64,000 nt of DNA from Pycnococcus provasolii. Its lineage: Eukaryota > Chlorophyta > Pseudoscourfieldiophyceae > Pseudoscourfieldiales > Pycnococcaceae. Position 1 is the first letter of the stretch. Each line of letters begins with the position of its first letter. Below are positions 1 through 9,045 of this stretch, piece after piece. The position numbers were made by a program, and so were the translations under genes. Under the pieces are notes generated by a model. That model was given only the letters and a program-made list of their open reading frames with translations. It did not search any database and was not told where the DNA came from. The stretch spans positions 372,001-436,000 of the forward strand of contig OW568878.1 of the NCBI GenBank assembly GCA_938743325.2, in the 5' to 3' direction.

Positions 1-336
1 GACAAGTGGGAAAAGGCTGCTCGCAAGACTGCAAGTCGGCAGCCTCTTCCGCGCGGCTGGGTGCCGCAGGTGGATCCCGCCACCGCACGTCTCTTCTTCC
101 TCAACACTCGCACGGGAGCCTTTAGCCGCCTGCATCCTGCGGAGGCTGCGGCTCAGCCCGCTCTCGCCGCCGGACGTGAGAAGGCGCGCGCCGAGGTGGT
201 ACGCCAGATTGCTCAGATCGAGTCACGCGCGGATGAGGTATCCTGGTTCCTCTCGCGTTCCCTCGAGGCCTCCGCCCTATCTCGTCGCGCCGTGCGCGCT
301 CGCGTCGTTTCCAGCATGGCATCCCTCATTCAGTAA
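1..336 (+). CDS. WW-domain protein, C-terminal part
   Basis: The reading frame is already open at base 1 and ends at TAA 334-336, so only the last 111 codons are present. Residues about 16-48 of this fragment fit a WW domain: LPRGW, then DPATARLFFLN, then T and a closing P, matching the usual L-P-x-G-W ... Y/F-F-x-N ... P pattern. WW domains bind proline-rich peptides. The rest is an Ala/Arg-rich, probably helical tail ending SSMASLIQ. The partner and the full domain layout cannot be told from this piece. It is tail-to-tail with the next gene, 291 bp away. Confidence 0.75.
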   Translation, partial: DKWEKAARKTASRQPLPRGWVPQVDPATARLFFLNTRTGAFSRLHPAEAAAQPALAAGREKARAEVVRQIAQIESRADEVSWFLSRSLEASALSRRAVRARVVSSMASLIQ

Positions 337-627
337 TAAAGTGTACTTTACTCTGTCCAGCGGTCGTCCATTCACACCATTCACTTTCACCATTCAGCCC
401 ATTCACCGGTGCCATTCACTTCGCGTTTTTGTACATAGCGCAGGTGATTTCGAAGGTTGTATCACTCTATCAGGGCGCTTTCGTTGGCGTAGTAGTGAGG
501 TCTCTACTTCGACCAGTTCGTTACACTGGATTCTTAATTATGTAGTCAGTCACATGTTGTTCACTCGCGCAGTCTTTCAATGGACACTGCGTGCAACAGT
601 CCGACCGGGTAGGTTACCACCTAGAGC

Positions 628-1284
628 TCATAGTCCGTATGCGCCCGTAATCTTCAAGCTCCCGTTGGCGTAGGTGATGTTGACGGACTCGCCCGCGAGA
701 CTGAGGTACCCAAAGCGAATGGATGTTGTGATGGAACCGTGCCCGAGCAAGTCCGTGAAGTCTTCCGTGGTCATCTTGCCTCCCTTGGCTTTTTCTGTTG
801 GCTCCAAGCCCCGAAATGCCCGGAACGTAGCTTCATCGCACAGAGCGTCCCACGACCAGCGCGGCTTCGTGCCGTGTTTGCACGACGGCTTCCACTTCAT
901 TTGCGACTTGATGGCGCGGTATGCCATCGTCTTGAGTTTCGTCGCCTGCGCCTTCGCCTGCTGGAGGCTGGTTCCCGCCGGCGCCGCACCGCCCGCGCCC
1001 CCCGCGGTCACCACCTTTTCTTTGGACTTTTCGTCCTGGAGCGCCTTCTTTAGGCGCTTCACTTCTTCCTGCAGCTTTTTGATTTCGCCGTCTTGCTCTT
1101 CGATGCGACGCTGCGACTTCTTGAGCATCAGCATCAGCGAGGCATCATCTTCATTTGCATCTTCACTTGCATCTTCAGCATCCCCCCCATCGGACGGAAT
1201 ACGCGCGCGCTTGTTCGAGGAAGGCGACACCTGAAGGATCCCACAGCAGGTGTGCTGAGCATTCACGTCCAGCGAATGCAGCAT
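628..1284 (-). CDS. Coiled-coil protein with unknown C-terminal domain
   Basis: This is a 218-residue product. I chose ATG 1284 (context gccATGC); a slightly longer frame would need GTG. There is an acidic Asp/Glu/Ala stretch at about 35-50, then a strong charged coiled coil (about 55-95, SQRRIEEQDGEIKKLQEEVK) and a Gly/Ala linker. The C-terminal 100 residues are compact, rich in Trp and Lys, and end in a beta-like stretch (IRFGYLSLAG, then ITYANGSLKITGAYGL). I recognise no family. The coiled coil suggests dimerisation. The upstream gap on its 5' side holds a telomere-like tract. Shared domains should be sought with the C-terminal 100 residues only, because the coiled coil will give false hits. 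Confidence 0.6.
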   Translation of the reverse strand: MLHSLDVNAQHTCCGILQVSPSSNKRARIPSDGGDAEDASEDANEDDASLMLMLKKSQRRIEEQDGEIKKLQEEVKRLKKALQDEKSKEKVVTAGGAGGAAPAGTSLQQAKAQATKLKTMAYRAIKSQMKWKPSCKHGTKPRWSWDALCDEATFRAFRGLEPTEKAKGGKMTTEDFTDLLGHGSITTSIRFGYLSLAGESVNITYANGSLKITGAYGL

Positions 1285-1417
1285 GGCGTTTGACTGACGT
1301 GACACGTGTGACGTAGTTTAGAAAAGTACAGTATATCTGTCACAATGGATTTCAAAAACAAAACAAAACAAAACAGGAGGAGGGGATCCGAAAATGCCAG
1401 GAGAAAGGAGAGCAGAG

Positions 1418-1453
1418 GGGGTTAGGGTTAGGGTTAGGGTTAGGGTTAGGGTT
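1418..1453. repeat. Interstitial telomere-like tract, about six GGGTTA units
   Basis: Six consecutive GGGTTA units lie between divergent genes. They match the TTAGGG telomere type and are not at a chromosome end here. It is the longest pure tract in the window. Confidence 0.9.
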
Positions 1454-2346
1454 CGCTACCTTTCCCTGGCTGGCCCTCTTTTTTCCGTTTTGCTTCCTTC
1501 TCTTCTCCTGAGCCGGCTTCGGCTTCGGCTTGTCTTGTCGTTCCCCTCTTTCGTTCCCGCCAATTACCAACTATTACAGTAATTTAGTATTGACGCCCTT
1601 TATTGTATACTTTTTAGTCTATGTAGCGTTGGTCATCGCAGTGCTCACGTGACTGACCCCAGGGCAGGGGGGGCTGGGGGAGGTTGTGACGTTACGTTGT
1701 TCTCTCTAAACCTTTATTTTACTTTGGATCAAGTTTACGCGGAATCCGCGCGTCCTCCCACCATCTCGTCCCACCGCGGCGTCCTCCTTCCTACCACCCG
1801 GGTAAAGTTTACTCTGCATCCCACGGGCCTCCCACGGGTGAGACTTGAAAAACGTGAAAATCAAGAAAAGGGAAAACTGGACACGCCTTCCAAGTTCCAA
1901 CAGGCAACAGGCCGGGCCAATGATGTATTCACGTGATCACGACACACTCTCTCACCTTGAGAGAGCGCAAAGAGGTGGCGCAACAACTCCAACAAGGTGC
2001 GCAAGTCCCTCGGGAAGAAGCCCGGCGAAAACTCAAACTTCTTCCCGTGAAGAACTTGCATACGGTCCAGTAAACTTACCGCACGTGTCTCCCTCGTGCC
2101 TACACTTTTGTACAAACCTCCCAGAAAGCATAATCAAGCAGAAAGCGGAGTGAGTGAGTGGCCGTGTTTCTTGTAAGTACTTTGTAGGCTGCGCGCTGCA
2201 CAGTAAGCTTTTTAAGTGAAGTTCGTGCTACCTATACTTATAGAGGTAAGCGCGCGCGCTTCCAAGGGCTATCGTAAAGGTTCACGGGTTCACGTTGGCG
2301 CACGTTCTGGTGTGCTGGTGGCGCTCTTGCTTTCTCAGTCTTGCCT

Positions 2347-2372
2347 TTCACAAGAAACGTGTTTCTTGTGAA
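2347..2372. promoter_or_regulatory. Perfect inverted repeat just upstream of the SMP/C2 gene
   Basis: Two 12-bp arms (TTCACAAGAAAC and its complement) flank a 2-bp centre, 18 bp before ATG 2391. In RNA this would be a stable hairpin in the 5' leader; in DNA it would be a dyad binding site. A donor-like GTAAGTAC follows at about 2378, between the hairpin and the ATG. The half-site GTTTCTTG recurs near 2165 and at 12897 and 12959. Confidence 0.6.
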
Positions 2373-2390
2373 GAAACGTAAGTACCTGAT

Positions 2391-5300
2391 ATGGCAACGT
2401 CTGCGGCTTTCGAAGCACCTGTGGCCGCGTCAACAAGCACGACACCGACCTCAGTCGTCGTCGCGGAGCTGACAGACCTCGTTGATGTGTCGGTAGCCCG
2501 CGCAGAGTCGGCGACAGTGACAGCCTCAGCATCTCTGCCTTCGAAGAAGCGCGTGGAGTTTGACGGGCAGCCGAGCGTCGTCACATCCTCGGATTCGCCC
2601 GGAGATGCGTCTGATGACAGCAACCAAGACGTGGCAGTAGCGCCGGCTGGGCGAGCGGCAAAAGTGCGCCGAATCGCAATAAGAGGACTTGTGACGTCGG
2701 CAGTTGCTTTGCCAACACTCCTGGGAATTCCAGCCACGCGCAGCGCGGTGACAAGGACAACCTTGAGACCGGCACTGTGGCTTGCCAGAAAGACGATGCG
2801 CATCTCGCTGACAACCGCCTCCAAGGCAGCCCAGTTGGCCGCCCTGGGGCCGTGCGGGCCGCTCGTCGTGGGTGCCGTTAAGCAGACGCTGCTCTCGATC
2901 TTCCGTGCCAGCAGATGCCGTGGTGCACGGGCAGCGTGTACAAGCCTGCTGCAAGACGCGAGGGGATGGTTCTTGACGCGTCGATTCATCCTCCTGTACA
3001 TCGCGCTGACCGTGCTCGAGTACCGGCGGAGAGACCGGCAACGTGCGCGAATCGCAGCTGCCATGCTGCTCATGCGAGACATCACGTTCAGTCAGGCACA
3101 GGAGGTGATGGCGCAGGACGAAAATCGGATGCACTTGGCATCAGGAACCAACCTGCGCTTCGAAGGTCAGCGCGAAACGCCGAACTTTCTGAACAAGTGC
3201 TTGGAGGTGCTGTGGCCGAGCATCGAGTCTGCGACGCAGGTAATCCTCGGCGAACTCGTGGAGCCGCTCCTCGACGACCTGGACCTTCCGCCGGGTGTGT
3301 CCTACCTCGGCTTCGACAACTTCAGGCTGGGCGAGAAGGCGCCGGAGGTGGACCACATCTCCACGCAGAAGCACAAAGACAACATCGTGCTGCGCCTCGC
3401 CTTGCACTGGGACGGCGAGCCGGACATACGCTTCTCCGTGCGAGGGCCGCTCATCTACGCTGGCATGTACCCGCTCTCCGTGCGCGTGCGAAACCTCTTC
3501 TTCTCCGGCGAGGCGAGGCTCACCGTGCGCGTTCCGCGCCCCGGCGACTTGGACCTCGGCGGCATCGCCTTCACGTTCATCAGGCAGCCGATGGTGCGCT
3601 ACGGCGTCGAGATCATCGCCATCCCGGGGCAGAGCTTCTCGCTGAGCAACATCCCAGGACTCGACGGCTTCCTCAAAGGACTGCTCATGCAGATTCTCGA
3701 GAAGCACGTCGTCTTCCCGGAGATGGTCGTGCAGGCGATCCCAATCCCGATCGACGAAAACGATGCTCTCGACGAGGAGACGCAGAAGGAGAACAACAAA
3801 GTGCTCGAAGAGAAGGTTGTGCGCTCGCTCGAGCCCAAGCCGTGTGGTACCCTGAGGGTGACGATCTGCCAGGCGAAGAATCTCAGGAGGGCCGACCTGA
3901 TCGGAAGCAGCGACCCATACTGCGTGCTGGGATTGGCAACATCGTCCACGCATCCTAAGGCGCATAAGCGCTTCCGCGCCGAGACCAAGCGAGTCGACAA
4001 CACGCTTGATCCCGTGTGGAACGAACAGTTCGAGTTCGACGTGTACGACAGGTCGGTGCAGAGCCTTCTGGTGACGGTGCACGACTACGACTTCACGAAT
4101 GCGCTCAACAAAGGAACGGGTGACTTGCTTGGCGAGGTGGAAATCTCGATCACGAGTCTCGAACCAAACGTGGAGGTTTCGCAGTGGTTTCGCTTGGCAG
4201 GAGGTATCCGTCGCAAACCCGAAAAGTGGAGTTCCGTTCTCGAACCGGTGATTAACGAAATGGTACCAGCGGCGAAAAAGGCGAAAGGGATAGCAGCCAA
4301 AGGAAATAGAAGTCCTAAAAAGGCGGCGAACAACAGACACAAGACAGCTGCCTTTGGGATGTACAACGTGACTGCGAACTATGGGCAGATTGAAATACGC
4401 CTCGAGTGGTTCCCGCACGGAGACATCAACGGAATTTCCGATAGACCGAGTCCTTCACCCGAACCGAATGAAGCGAGCTACGTGATTGAATCTGCCGGTG
4501 CAATGTCGAGTGCTGGCGATGGGCAAAGCAGAGAACGTGGTAGCAGCATAGCAATCAACCTCCAGAGGCTGAAAAGCATCGAAACTAGGCTTGATCACTC
4601 ATCGTCAAAGTACACGTACATATCAAATGCATCACAATGCAGTTCTCCAGTTCAGAAAGCCCCGGATGCGGACAATGACGAAGTGGTGCACGTCAAGAAG
4701 ACGAACTTCATAGATCGTGTGCTGGAACTACTTTACGAATGCACGAATAATGGTGATACGAACAACATCCGAGCAACCCGATCAATCGAGTATCTCTGCA
4801 ATTGTGGTCTTCCCAATCGTGCACTACCCCTGTATGCAGTGTACCCTGGGGAGATAGACTCTGCAAACTGGTTGAACTCGCTCCTGGAATTTGTATGGCA
4901 GATCGCGGCAGAGTTTGTCTCGACAAAGGCGCATCTCGTCAACAAGAGTGGAATTCTCAAAGGCCCAGACGAGTCGTACTACTGGATGATTGGCGCCGCG
5001 CTAGATAAATTTTGTCTCGGAACGCTCAGTCCAATCGTCACCGGGATCAAGGCATCCAGCAGCTCAGAGACGGAATTAAACCTCGATGTCAGCGCTAATG
5101 TGGCTAGCGATTTGCGACTACGCTTCAGCTTGTCGCCGCTAGGTCGCCGCGATTGTGGGATATCCGTTTCTGTCGGCGAGGTTCAGTACAATGGACGGGT
5201 GCGCCTTGGCCTTAAGCCGCTTGTCAAGCAACTCCCGCTCGTCTCCGCACTCTCCGTGCAGCTCATCAACAAACCATCTGTGATTGACGCGAAAGTGTGT

Positions 5301-7268
5301 ATTTACCCGTGCATGTGGCGACATAGCCCGTTGCGGCACATATCCATCCGTCCGCTCGATATGCCTGGCATCGGTCAGATTTTGCGGGGCACGATTGTAC
5401 ACCTCATGAGCAAGGAATTGGAATATCCTAAGATGCTCGGGGTAGATATTCTCGATGTCAGTGATAGCAAAGTGGAGCGCCTTCTTGACCAAACTCACGC
5501 GATGCGCGGAACAGTACGCATTAAAATCCTGGAGGTGAGAAACATGCCAGAGAAACTCGTGAAGAAAAATGATGACCAATTGAAGAATGTGCGCCACGTC
5601 GTCACACTTTCGAAGCGAATTAAGGGAAATTTGGAAGACTCAATGACTGTCGGCAAAGATAGCTACCTCGTGCGAACTAACTTCGGATCAAAAGTGCCAG
5701 TGATGGAGTCTGTTTTATCATCTCAAAAGAATGTATACGACGCACTGTGGATGCAGGTAAACGAGACGACAGATAGTGAGACTTTTTGCGCGGGAATTCA
5801 AAGCCTTTACTGCTCCATCGGCATTTACGCGGATGACGTCGGGGCCCATAACAAGTATTTGGCTTGGGTGAGAAAACTTCGCTCAAAACGGGCTGACATG
5901 ATACTGAAGCACTTTCACAATTACGCTATTACCCCGGATACTCGGACGGGCAACACACTGCTGAGAATGCACGACTACATCAATCGCAACCTTCCGGGAT
6001 GGCGAATGAAAATGCGCAAAAGTCAAATGGAAGATCAGTTTGGTTCATCATTGGTAATGCGTGCATTGTCTGGGCATGAACTACCCGACGAGTCAATGAC
6101 GAAGAGCTTCACAGATTCGAAACCAAAGGGCCATCTGACCATTCTACCTTTCTCAAGTACTATACTCAAGATGGCTGATGTCGCTAAGGCTCTCTGGGTA
6201 CGACTCCACCAGAAGGACACTAACAAAAGGCAGTGGCCGCACGGCAAATCCAAGAAGAAAGTGATGACGGCGCAATCGTTTTCCACTACTGTGAGGCAAA
6301 TGCGATTGTCATCGCTTGTCGAGGACTTCAGCGAGGAGGCGACCCGCGTTCGCGCTGCAATAATTGTACAGACAGCATGGCGAGGAAGACAAGCCAGGAT
6401 TGTTGCGAGCAATCGAATGTCTGCCATGATGAACAAGGTCAAAAGGGACAAGGGCAAACATCGAAAAGCAAGCAAGGCCCTGGTTCATGTGAAAGATATG
6501 ATATCTGCGCCTGAAGAGCAAATTGTCCACGAAACTTGTGTTTACCAATCCGACCTGGTTGGTATGGCGATATTCAATGGCCATGATCACAAAGTCAAAA
6601 AACGGATCGAGGACACGTCTTATGGCCAAATGTGCGAAATGTGGTTACCGCTTGGTGGTGCCGGCCCAACGACACAGGTGAAAGTGCGCATCGAACATCA
6701 CAAATTCAAGTCGTCTGACAATAACAGCGATGCACCGGAGGGCTCTATTGAGAGGTCCGGATCCATCCCTGCACCGACTCTTGCGTCCAAACTTTCTCTG
6801 ATGACGCCGCCGCCGCCTCGTCCTTCGCCACGTCCTTCTGATACATCTGGTTTTGGATCACTCGTCGTGGAAGTGCTCGCGTGCGAAAACTTGAATCGCA
6901 AGTATTCAGGTCCTTTCGGGGCGAAACTGCGCCCGTACGTGCAAATAAAGGTGGGCCCGCGAGTACGCCGCACCGCAGCAAGTAAGGGAAGCAATCCACG
7001 CTTCCTCACGGGCAACCGCGAAATGTTCCCTGACTTGGACTCCAAGGCGGCGGACATGCGCTGGCTTGAGCTGAGCGTGTGGTCACCGTACAGCCCTAGT
7101 TGCATGACGTCTGTTTTAGACCAGCACATCTTCCTGGGCAGCGGCCGCATCAACCTCGCGGAGGTGGTCAAGTTGACTCAAATGACGAGTAAGCTTCGCT
7201 TGGAAGGTGTGGAGTCAGGCACAATCTCGTATAAACTGTACTGGTTCGAGTGCATAGATCGCAGGTAG
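2391..7268 (+). CDS. Tandem SMP / C2 / IQ lipid-transfer-type membrane contact protein
   Basis: One uninterrupted 1625-residue frame starts at ATG 2391. After a low-complexity N-terminus there is a hydrophobic stretch (about 190-210, FILLYIALTVL), fitting membrane anchoring. Residues about 250-455 form an SMP domain (FLNKCLEVLWPSIES, LGELVEPLL, RLALHWDGEPDIRFSVRGP). A C2 domain follows at about 483-600 (GTLRVTICQAKNLRRADL, GSSDPYCVLGL, DPVWNEQFEFDV). A second, more diverged SMP-like block spans about 824-1030 (NWLNSLLEFVWQIAAEF, LRLRFSLSPLG), followed by a broken-up C2-like start (GTVRIKILEVRNMP). An IQ motif lies near 1315-1340 (AAIIVQTAWRGRQAR) and a last C2-like domain at about 1490-1622. 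Known SMP/C2 proteins (extended synaptotagmins, plant SYT, yeast tricalbins) tether ER to plasma membrane and move glycerolipids. Two SMP blocks in one chain is unusual, and the second call rests on spacing and pattern only. Confidence 0.85.
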   Translation: MATSAAFEAPVAASTSTTPTSVVVAELTDLVDVSVARAESATVTASASLPSKKRVEFDGQPSVVTSSDSPGDASDDSNQDVAVAPAGRAAKVRRIAIRGLVTSAVALPTLLGIPATRSAVTRTTLRPALWLARKTMRISLTTASKAAQLAALGPCGPLVVGAVKQTLLSIFRASRCRGARAACTSLLQDARGWFLTRRFILLYIALTVLEYRRRDRQRARIAAAMLLMRDITFSQAQEVMAQDENRMHLASGTNLRFEGQRETPNFLNKCLEVLWPSIESATQVILGELVEPLLDDLDLPPGVSYLGFDNFRLGEKAPEVDHISTQKHKDNIVLRLALHWDGEPDIRFSVRGPLIYAGMYPLSVRVRNLFFSGEARLTVRVPRPGDLDLGGIAFTFIRQPMVRYGVEIIAIPGQSFSLSNIPGLDGFLKGLLMQILEKHVVFPEMVVQAIPIPIDENDALDEETQKENNKVLEEKVVRSLEPKPCGTLRVTICQAKNLRRADLIGSSDPYCVLGLATSSTHPKAHKRFRAETKRVDNTLDPVWNEQFEFDVYDRSVQSLLVTVHDYDFTNALNKGTGDLLGEVEISITSLEPNVEVSQWFRLAGGIRRKPEKWSSVLEPVINEMVPAAKKAKGIAAKGNRSPKKAANNRHKTAAFGMYNVTANYGQIEIRLEWFPHGDINGISDRPSPSPEPNEASYVIESAGAMSSAGDGQSRERGSSIAINLQRLKSIETRLDHSSSKYTYISNASQCSSPVQKAPDADNDEVVHVKKTNFIDRVLELLYECTNNGDTNNIRATRSIEYLCNCGLPNRALPLYAVYPGEIDSANWLNSLLEFVWQIAAEFVSTKAHLVNKSGILKGPDESYYWMIGAALDKFCLGTLSPIVTGIKASSSSETELNLDVSANVASDLRLRFSLSPLGRRDCGISVSVGEVQYNGRVRLGLKPLVKQLPLVSALSVQLINKPSVIDAKVCIYPCMWRHSPLRHISIRPLDMPGIGQILRGTIVHLMSKELEYPKMLGVDILDVSDSKVERLLDQTHAMRGTVRIKILEVRNMPEKLVKKNDDQLKNVRHVVTLSKRIKGNLEDSMTVGKDSYLVRTNFGSKVPVMESVLSSQKNVYDALWMQVNETTDSETFCAGIQSLYCSIGIYADDVGAHNKYLAWVRKLRSKRADMILKHFHNYAITPDTRTGNTLLRMHDYINRNLPGWRMKMRKSQMEDQFGSSLVMRALSGHELPDESMTKSFTDSKPKGHLTILPFSSTILKMADVAKALWVRLHQKDTNKRQWPHGKSKKKVMTAQSFSTTVRQMRLSSLVEDFSEEATRVRAAIIVQTAWRGRQARIVASNRMSAMMNKVKRDKGKHRKASKALVHVKDMISAPEEQIVHETCVYQSDLVGMAIFNGHDHKVKKRIEDTSYGQMCEMWLPLGGAGPTTQVKVRIEHHKFKSSDNNSDAPEGSIERSGSIPAPTLASKLSLMTPPPPRPSPRPSDTSGFGSLVVEVLACENLNRKYSGPFGAKLRPYVQIKVGPRVRRTAASKGSNPRFLTGNREMFPDLDSKAADMRWLELSVWSPYSPSCMTSVLDQHIFLGSGRINLAEVVKLTQMTSKLRLEGVESGTISYKLYWFECIDRR

Positions 7269-7694
7269 CATGCAGGCCGCAAATCAGGTGTAGTGGTAAC
7301 TCTACGATAGCTGATGTGCGCGCATGCGTTCGTGCGTGACCTTAGAAATTGTTACAACTTGAAACAACGACAAATCCCTCCTTGGTTTTTCCTCGCTCTA
7401 TGGAATAATAGTCCATAGACTGATAGAGCCCCGCGCGCGGTCACCTGCATCTTAGTACTAAGTAAGTATCTTCAAGGCGGTGCTGCTTAAGCGGTAGCGG
7501 TACAGGAAAATGCATGACGTCATCCGTAGATTCCCTACGGTTCGTTCCAAGGAGGCGAGGAGCACGTGCAGGAGGACGTGCGGGATCCCGGAGGGAGAAA
7601 ACAAGAAAAAAGCAGAGTTAATTTAGATACATACCGGATGTTGTTAGTCTGTTTTACACGCACGATTCACGATATGTCAATGCGACGAGTCGTG
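7269..7694. other. Tail-to-tail intergenic region
   Basis: This 426-bp gap lies between convergent stops. It contains a short inverted repeat around 7395-7430 (CTCTATGG ... CCATAGACTGATAGAG), a TCTACGA-type hairpin near 7526, and a GGATCC at 7583. No gene is supported. Confidence 0.6.
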
Positions 7695-8436
7695 TCAGCA
7701 AGGCTTAGGTGCACTTGTCCTGGCATCTTCTTTGTAGCCGCTGCCGTCAATCGTACACCACTCCATCAAGCTTTCGATGTTCTTCTTGAACTTCTTGAAT
7801 GGCTCGCTCGATCTGTGGATAACCGCGTATGCGTCTGGTTTGTGAGCGGCGTGTTTTTGTGTGAGTTCAAGTTTACAAGTTTACGTTCGGTCTTTTTCGT
7901 GTTGACTTTTGAAGTAGCGCAAGTTGCGTTTGCGAATCAACTCACCTCTGTTTGCATATCGCTCGACGATTTGGTGCACGACTGGCGTTACGGGTTCGTC
8001 TCTTCTGCTCATGACATACAGCCACCTAAGAAAACAGCAGGTCATGTCTGTTAGTTCGTACAAGTTGAAACATTATAGTCTACCCAAATAAACTTACGTA
8101 CGTGGTCGGTTCGTATTTCCACACGTAGTCGGCAACAGCGTTCCATTCACGTTCGAATGTCGAAATCACTTCAGGCGGTGTATCTCGTTGCCACGTGAAT
8201 GTGACAACGAGTTGCCAGGCGGGGTCATTTGATGACCAGCAAGCCGAGTGGCCTCCTCCTCCTCCCACCACTGGCCTGAGCTTAACAAGAGACCACTGGC
8301 CTGAGCTTAACGAGAAAAAAAGAACCACGAGCACAAGCAGAGCACCGGCTACAGAGGCACGCCACAACCCTAACCCTCGCCGCCACAGAGGCATCGTCGT
8401 GGTGGTTGTGCTGCTGACGTGGCCGCCGACGGACAT
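7695..8436 (-). CDS. Membrane-anchored ABM-domain (antibiotic biosynthesis monooxygenase-like) protein, three exons
   Basis: I reconstructed three exons: 8102-8436, 7946-8025 and 7695-7834. The introns are 8026-8101 (donor GTACGTAAGT, acceptor TTCTTAG) and 7835-7945 (donor GTGAGT, acceptor AACCAG). Phases agree and give 184 residues. The N-terminus has one membrane segment (about 27-44, VAGALLVLVVLFFSLSS). Residues about 73-160 fit an ABM/dimeric alpha-beta-barrel fold: WQLVVTFTW, KYEPTTWLYVMSR, VVHQIVERYANRDAYAVIH, SSEPFKKF. The E-P-T/G and E-R-Y-x-x ... A-Y-x-x-H patterns are typical of the family, which includes quinol monooxygenases. Either an oxidative or a purely structural role is possible. 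The region between the anchor and the domain contains a 20-bp direct repeat read in two frames and a telomere-like motif. Confidence 0.82.
8267..8311. repeat. 20-bp direct repeat, 25-bp period, inside exon 1 of the ABM gene
   Basis: ACCACTGGCCTGAGCTTAAC occurs at 8267-8286 and again at 8292-8311. The 25-bp period is not a multiple of three, so the coding strand reads the two copies in different frames. Confidence 0.9.
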
Positions 8437-9045
8437 GTATCGAGCACAAAAATGACAAACGCGAATCGGCGGGCGGATTTCACAAGGGGGGAATTCGAGC
8501 TTTTGGGATCCGTCGTAGAATTAATTGTTAATTCCTGGGAATTCTGATAATTTCTGAGAGGACATTTGGGATCCCGGTCGTCGTCGTGCACACTTCTTGC
8601 TTGTGCAGCGGCAAGCCGGCAACATGTGCATTCACGTGGCGGTTGTGCTATTGTTGTGGAGCGCGCCGAAGCGGTCCGGCGACGACCACGGCTGATCCGG
8701 CGACGACCACGGCTGATCCGGCGACGACCACGGCAGCCCTCTTCAGTCTTCAAAATTGCGGCATCGCCCTTCGCTTATGCGATTCTCGGGAGGCACCAAA
8801 GCTATTCTTGGCAAGGCACACGACGAAGGGCGCTGGGCACATGAGATGGTCGAGCTTTCCGTCCAGTGGAACGATCCCTCCGGAACGCGACGAATGTCAA
8901 CAAACATTCTTATTAATTGTCTCTTACAGTATTAGTCTATTTGTATTATTATTACTGCACTACCGTGCTTCTATTTATTTTTTAAATACGTAAACACTCA
9001 CACAAAACATTGATGTACTGTACACGTCAACGACCAAGTCAAAAG
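8437..9045. other. Upstream region of the ABM gene; one small candidate frame
   Basis: This contains two GGATCC sites (8506, 8569), a triple 21-bp repeat (8675-8734), and TTACAGTA next to TAGTCTAT (8923-8940). A plus-strand frame 8777-8935 (52 residues, including KAILGKAHDEGRWAHEM) has protein-like composition but no recognised family. It may be a last exon or chance. Confidence 0.4.
8675..8734. repeat. 21-bp tandem repeat, nearly three copies
   Basis: The unit TCCGGCGACGACCACGGCTG plus one base runs at 8675, 8696 and 8717, the last slightly shortened. It is GC-rich, and 21 bp would keep any reading frame. Confidence 0.9.

Larger units (their letters stand above)
1285..2390. other. Divergent intergenic region without a supported gene
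   Basis: This 1.1 kb separates two divergent genes. It holds a GGATCC site (1384), six telomere-like units (1418-1453), a TTACAGTA (about 1575) and TAGTCTAT (1615) motif pair, and a perfect hairpin at 2347-2372 just before the next ATG. Short open frames near 1860-2115 on both strands look partly protein-like, and the minus strand carries GTAAGT and GTGAGA donor-like sites there. I cannot build a convincing gene from them. Confidence 0.6.

Noticed and set aside
3141-4418. 425-codon minus-strand frame inside the SMP/C2 gene
   Set aside because: It is fully antisense to well-supported SMP and C2 domains, and is Arg/His/Leu-rich shadow sequence.
7566-8054. 162-codon plus-strand frame
   Set aside because: It lies across exons 2-3 of the ABM gene on the minus strand, which are supported by splice phase and domain motifs.
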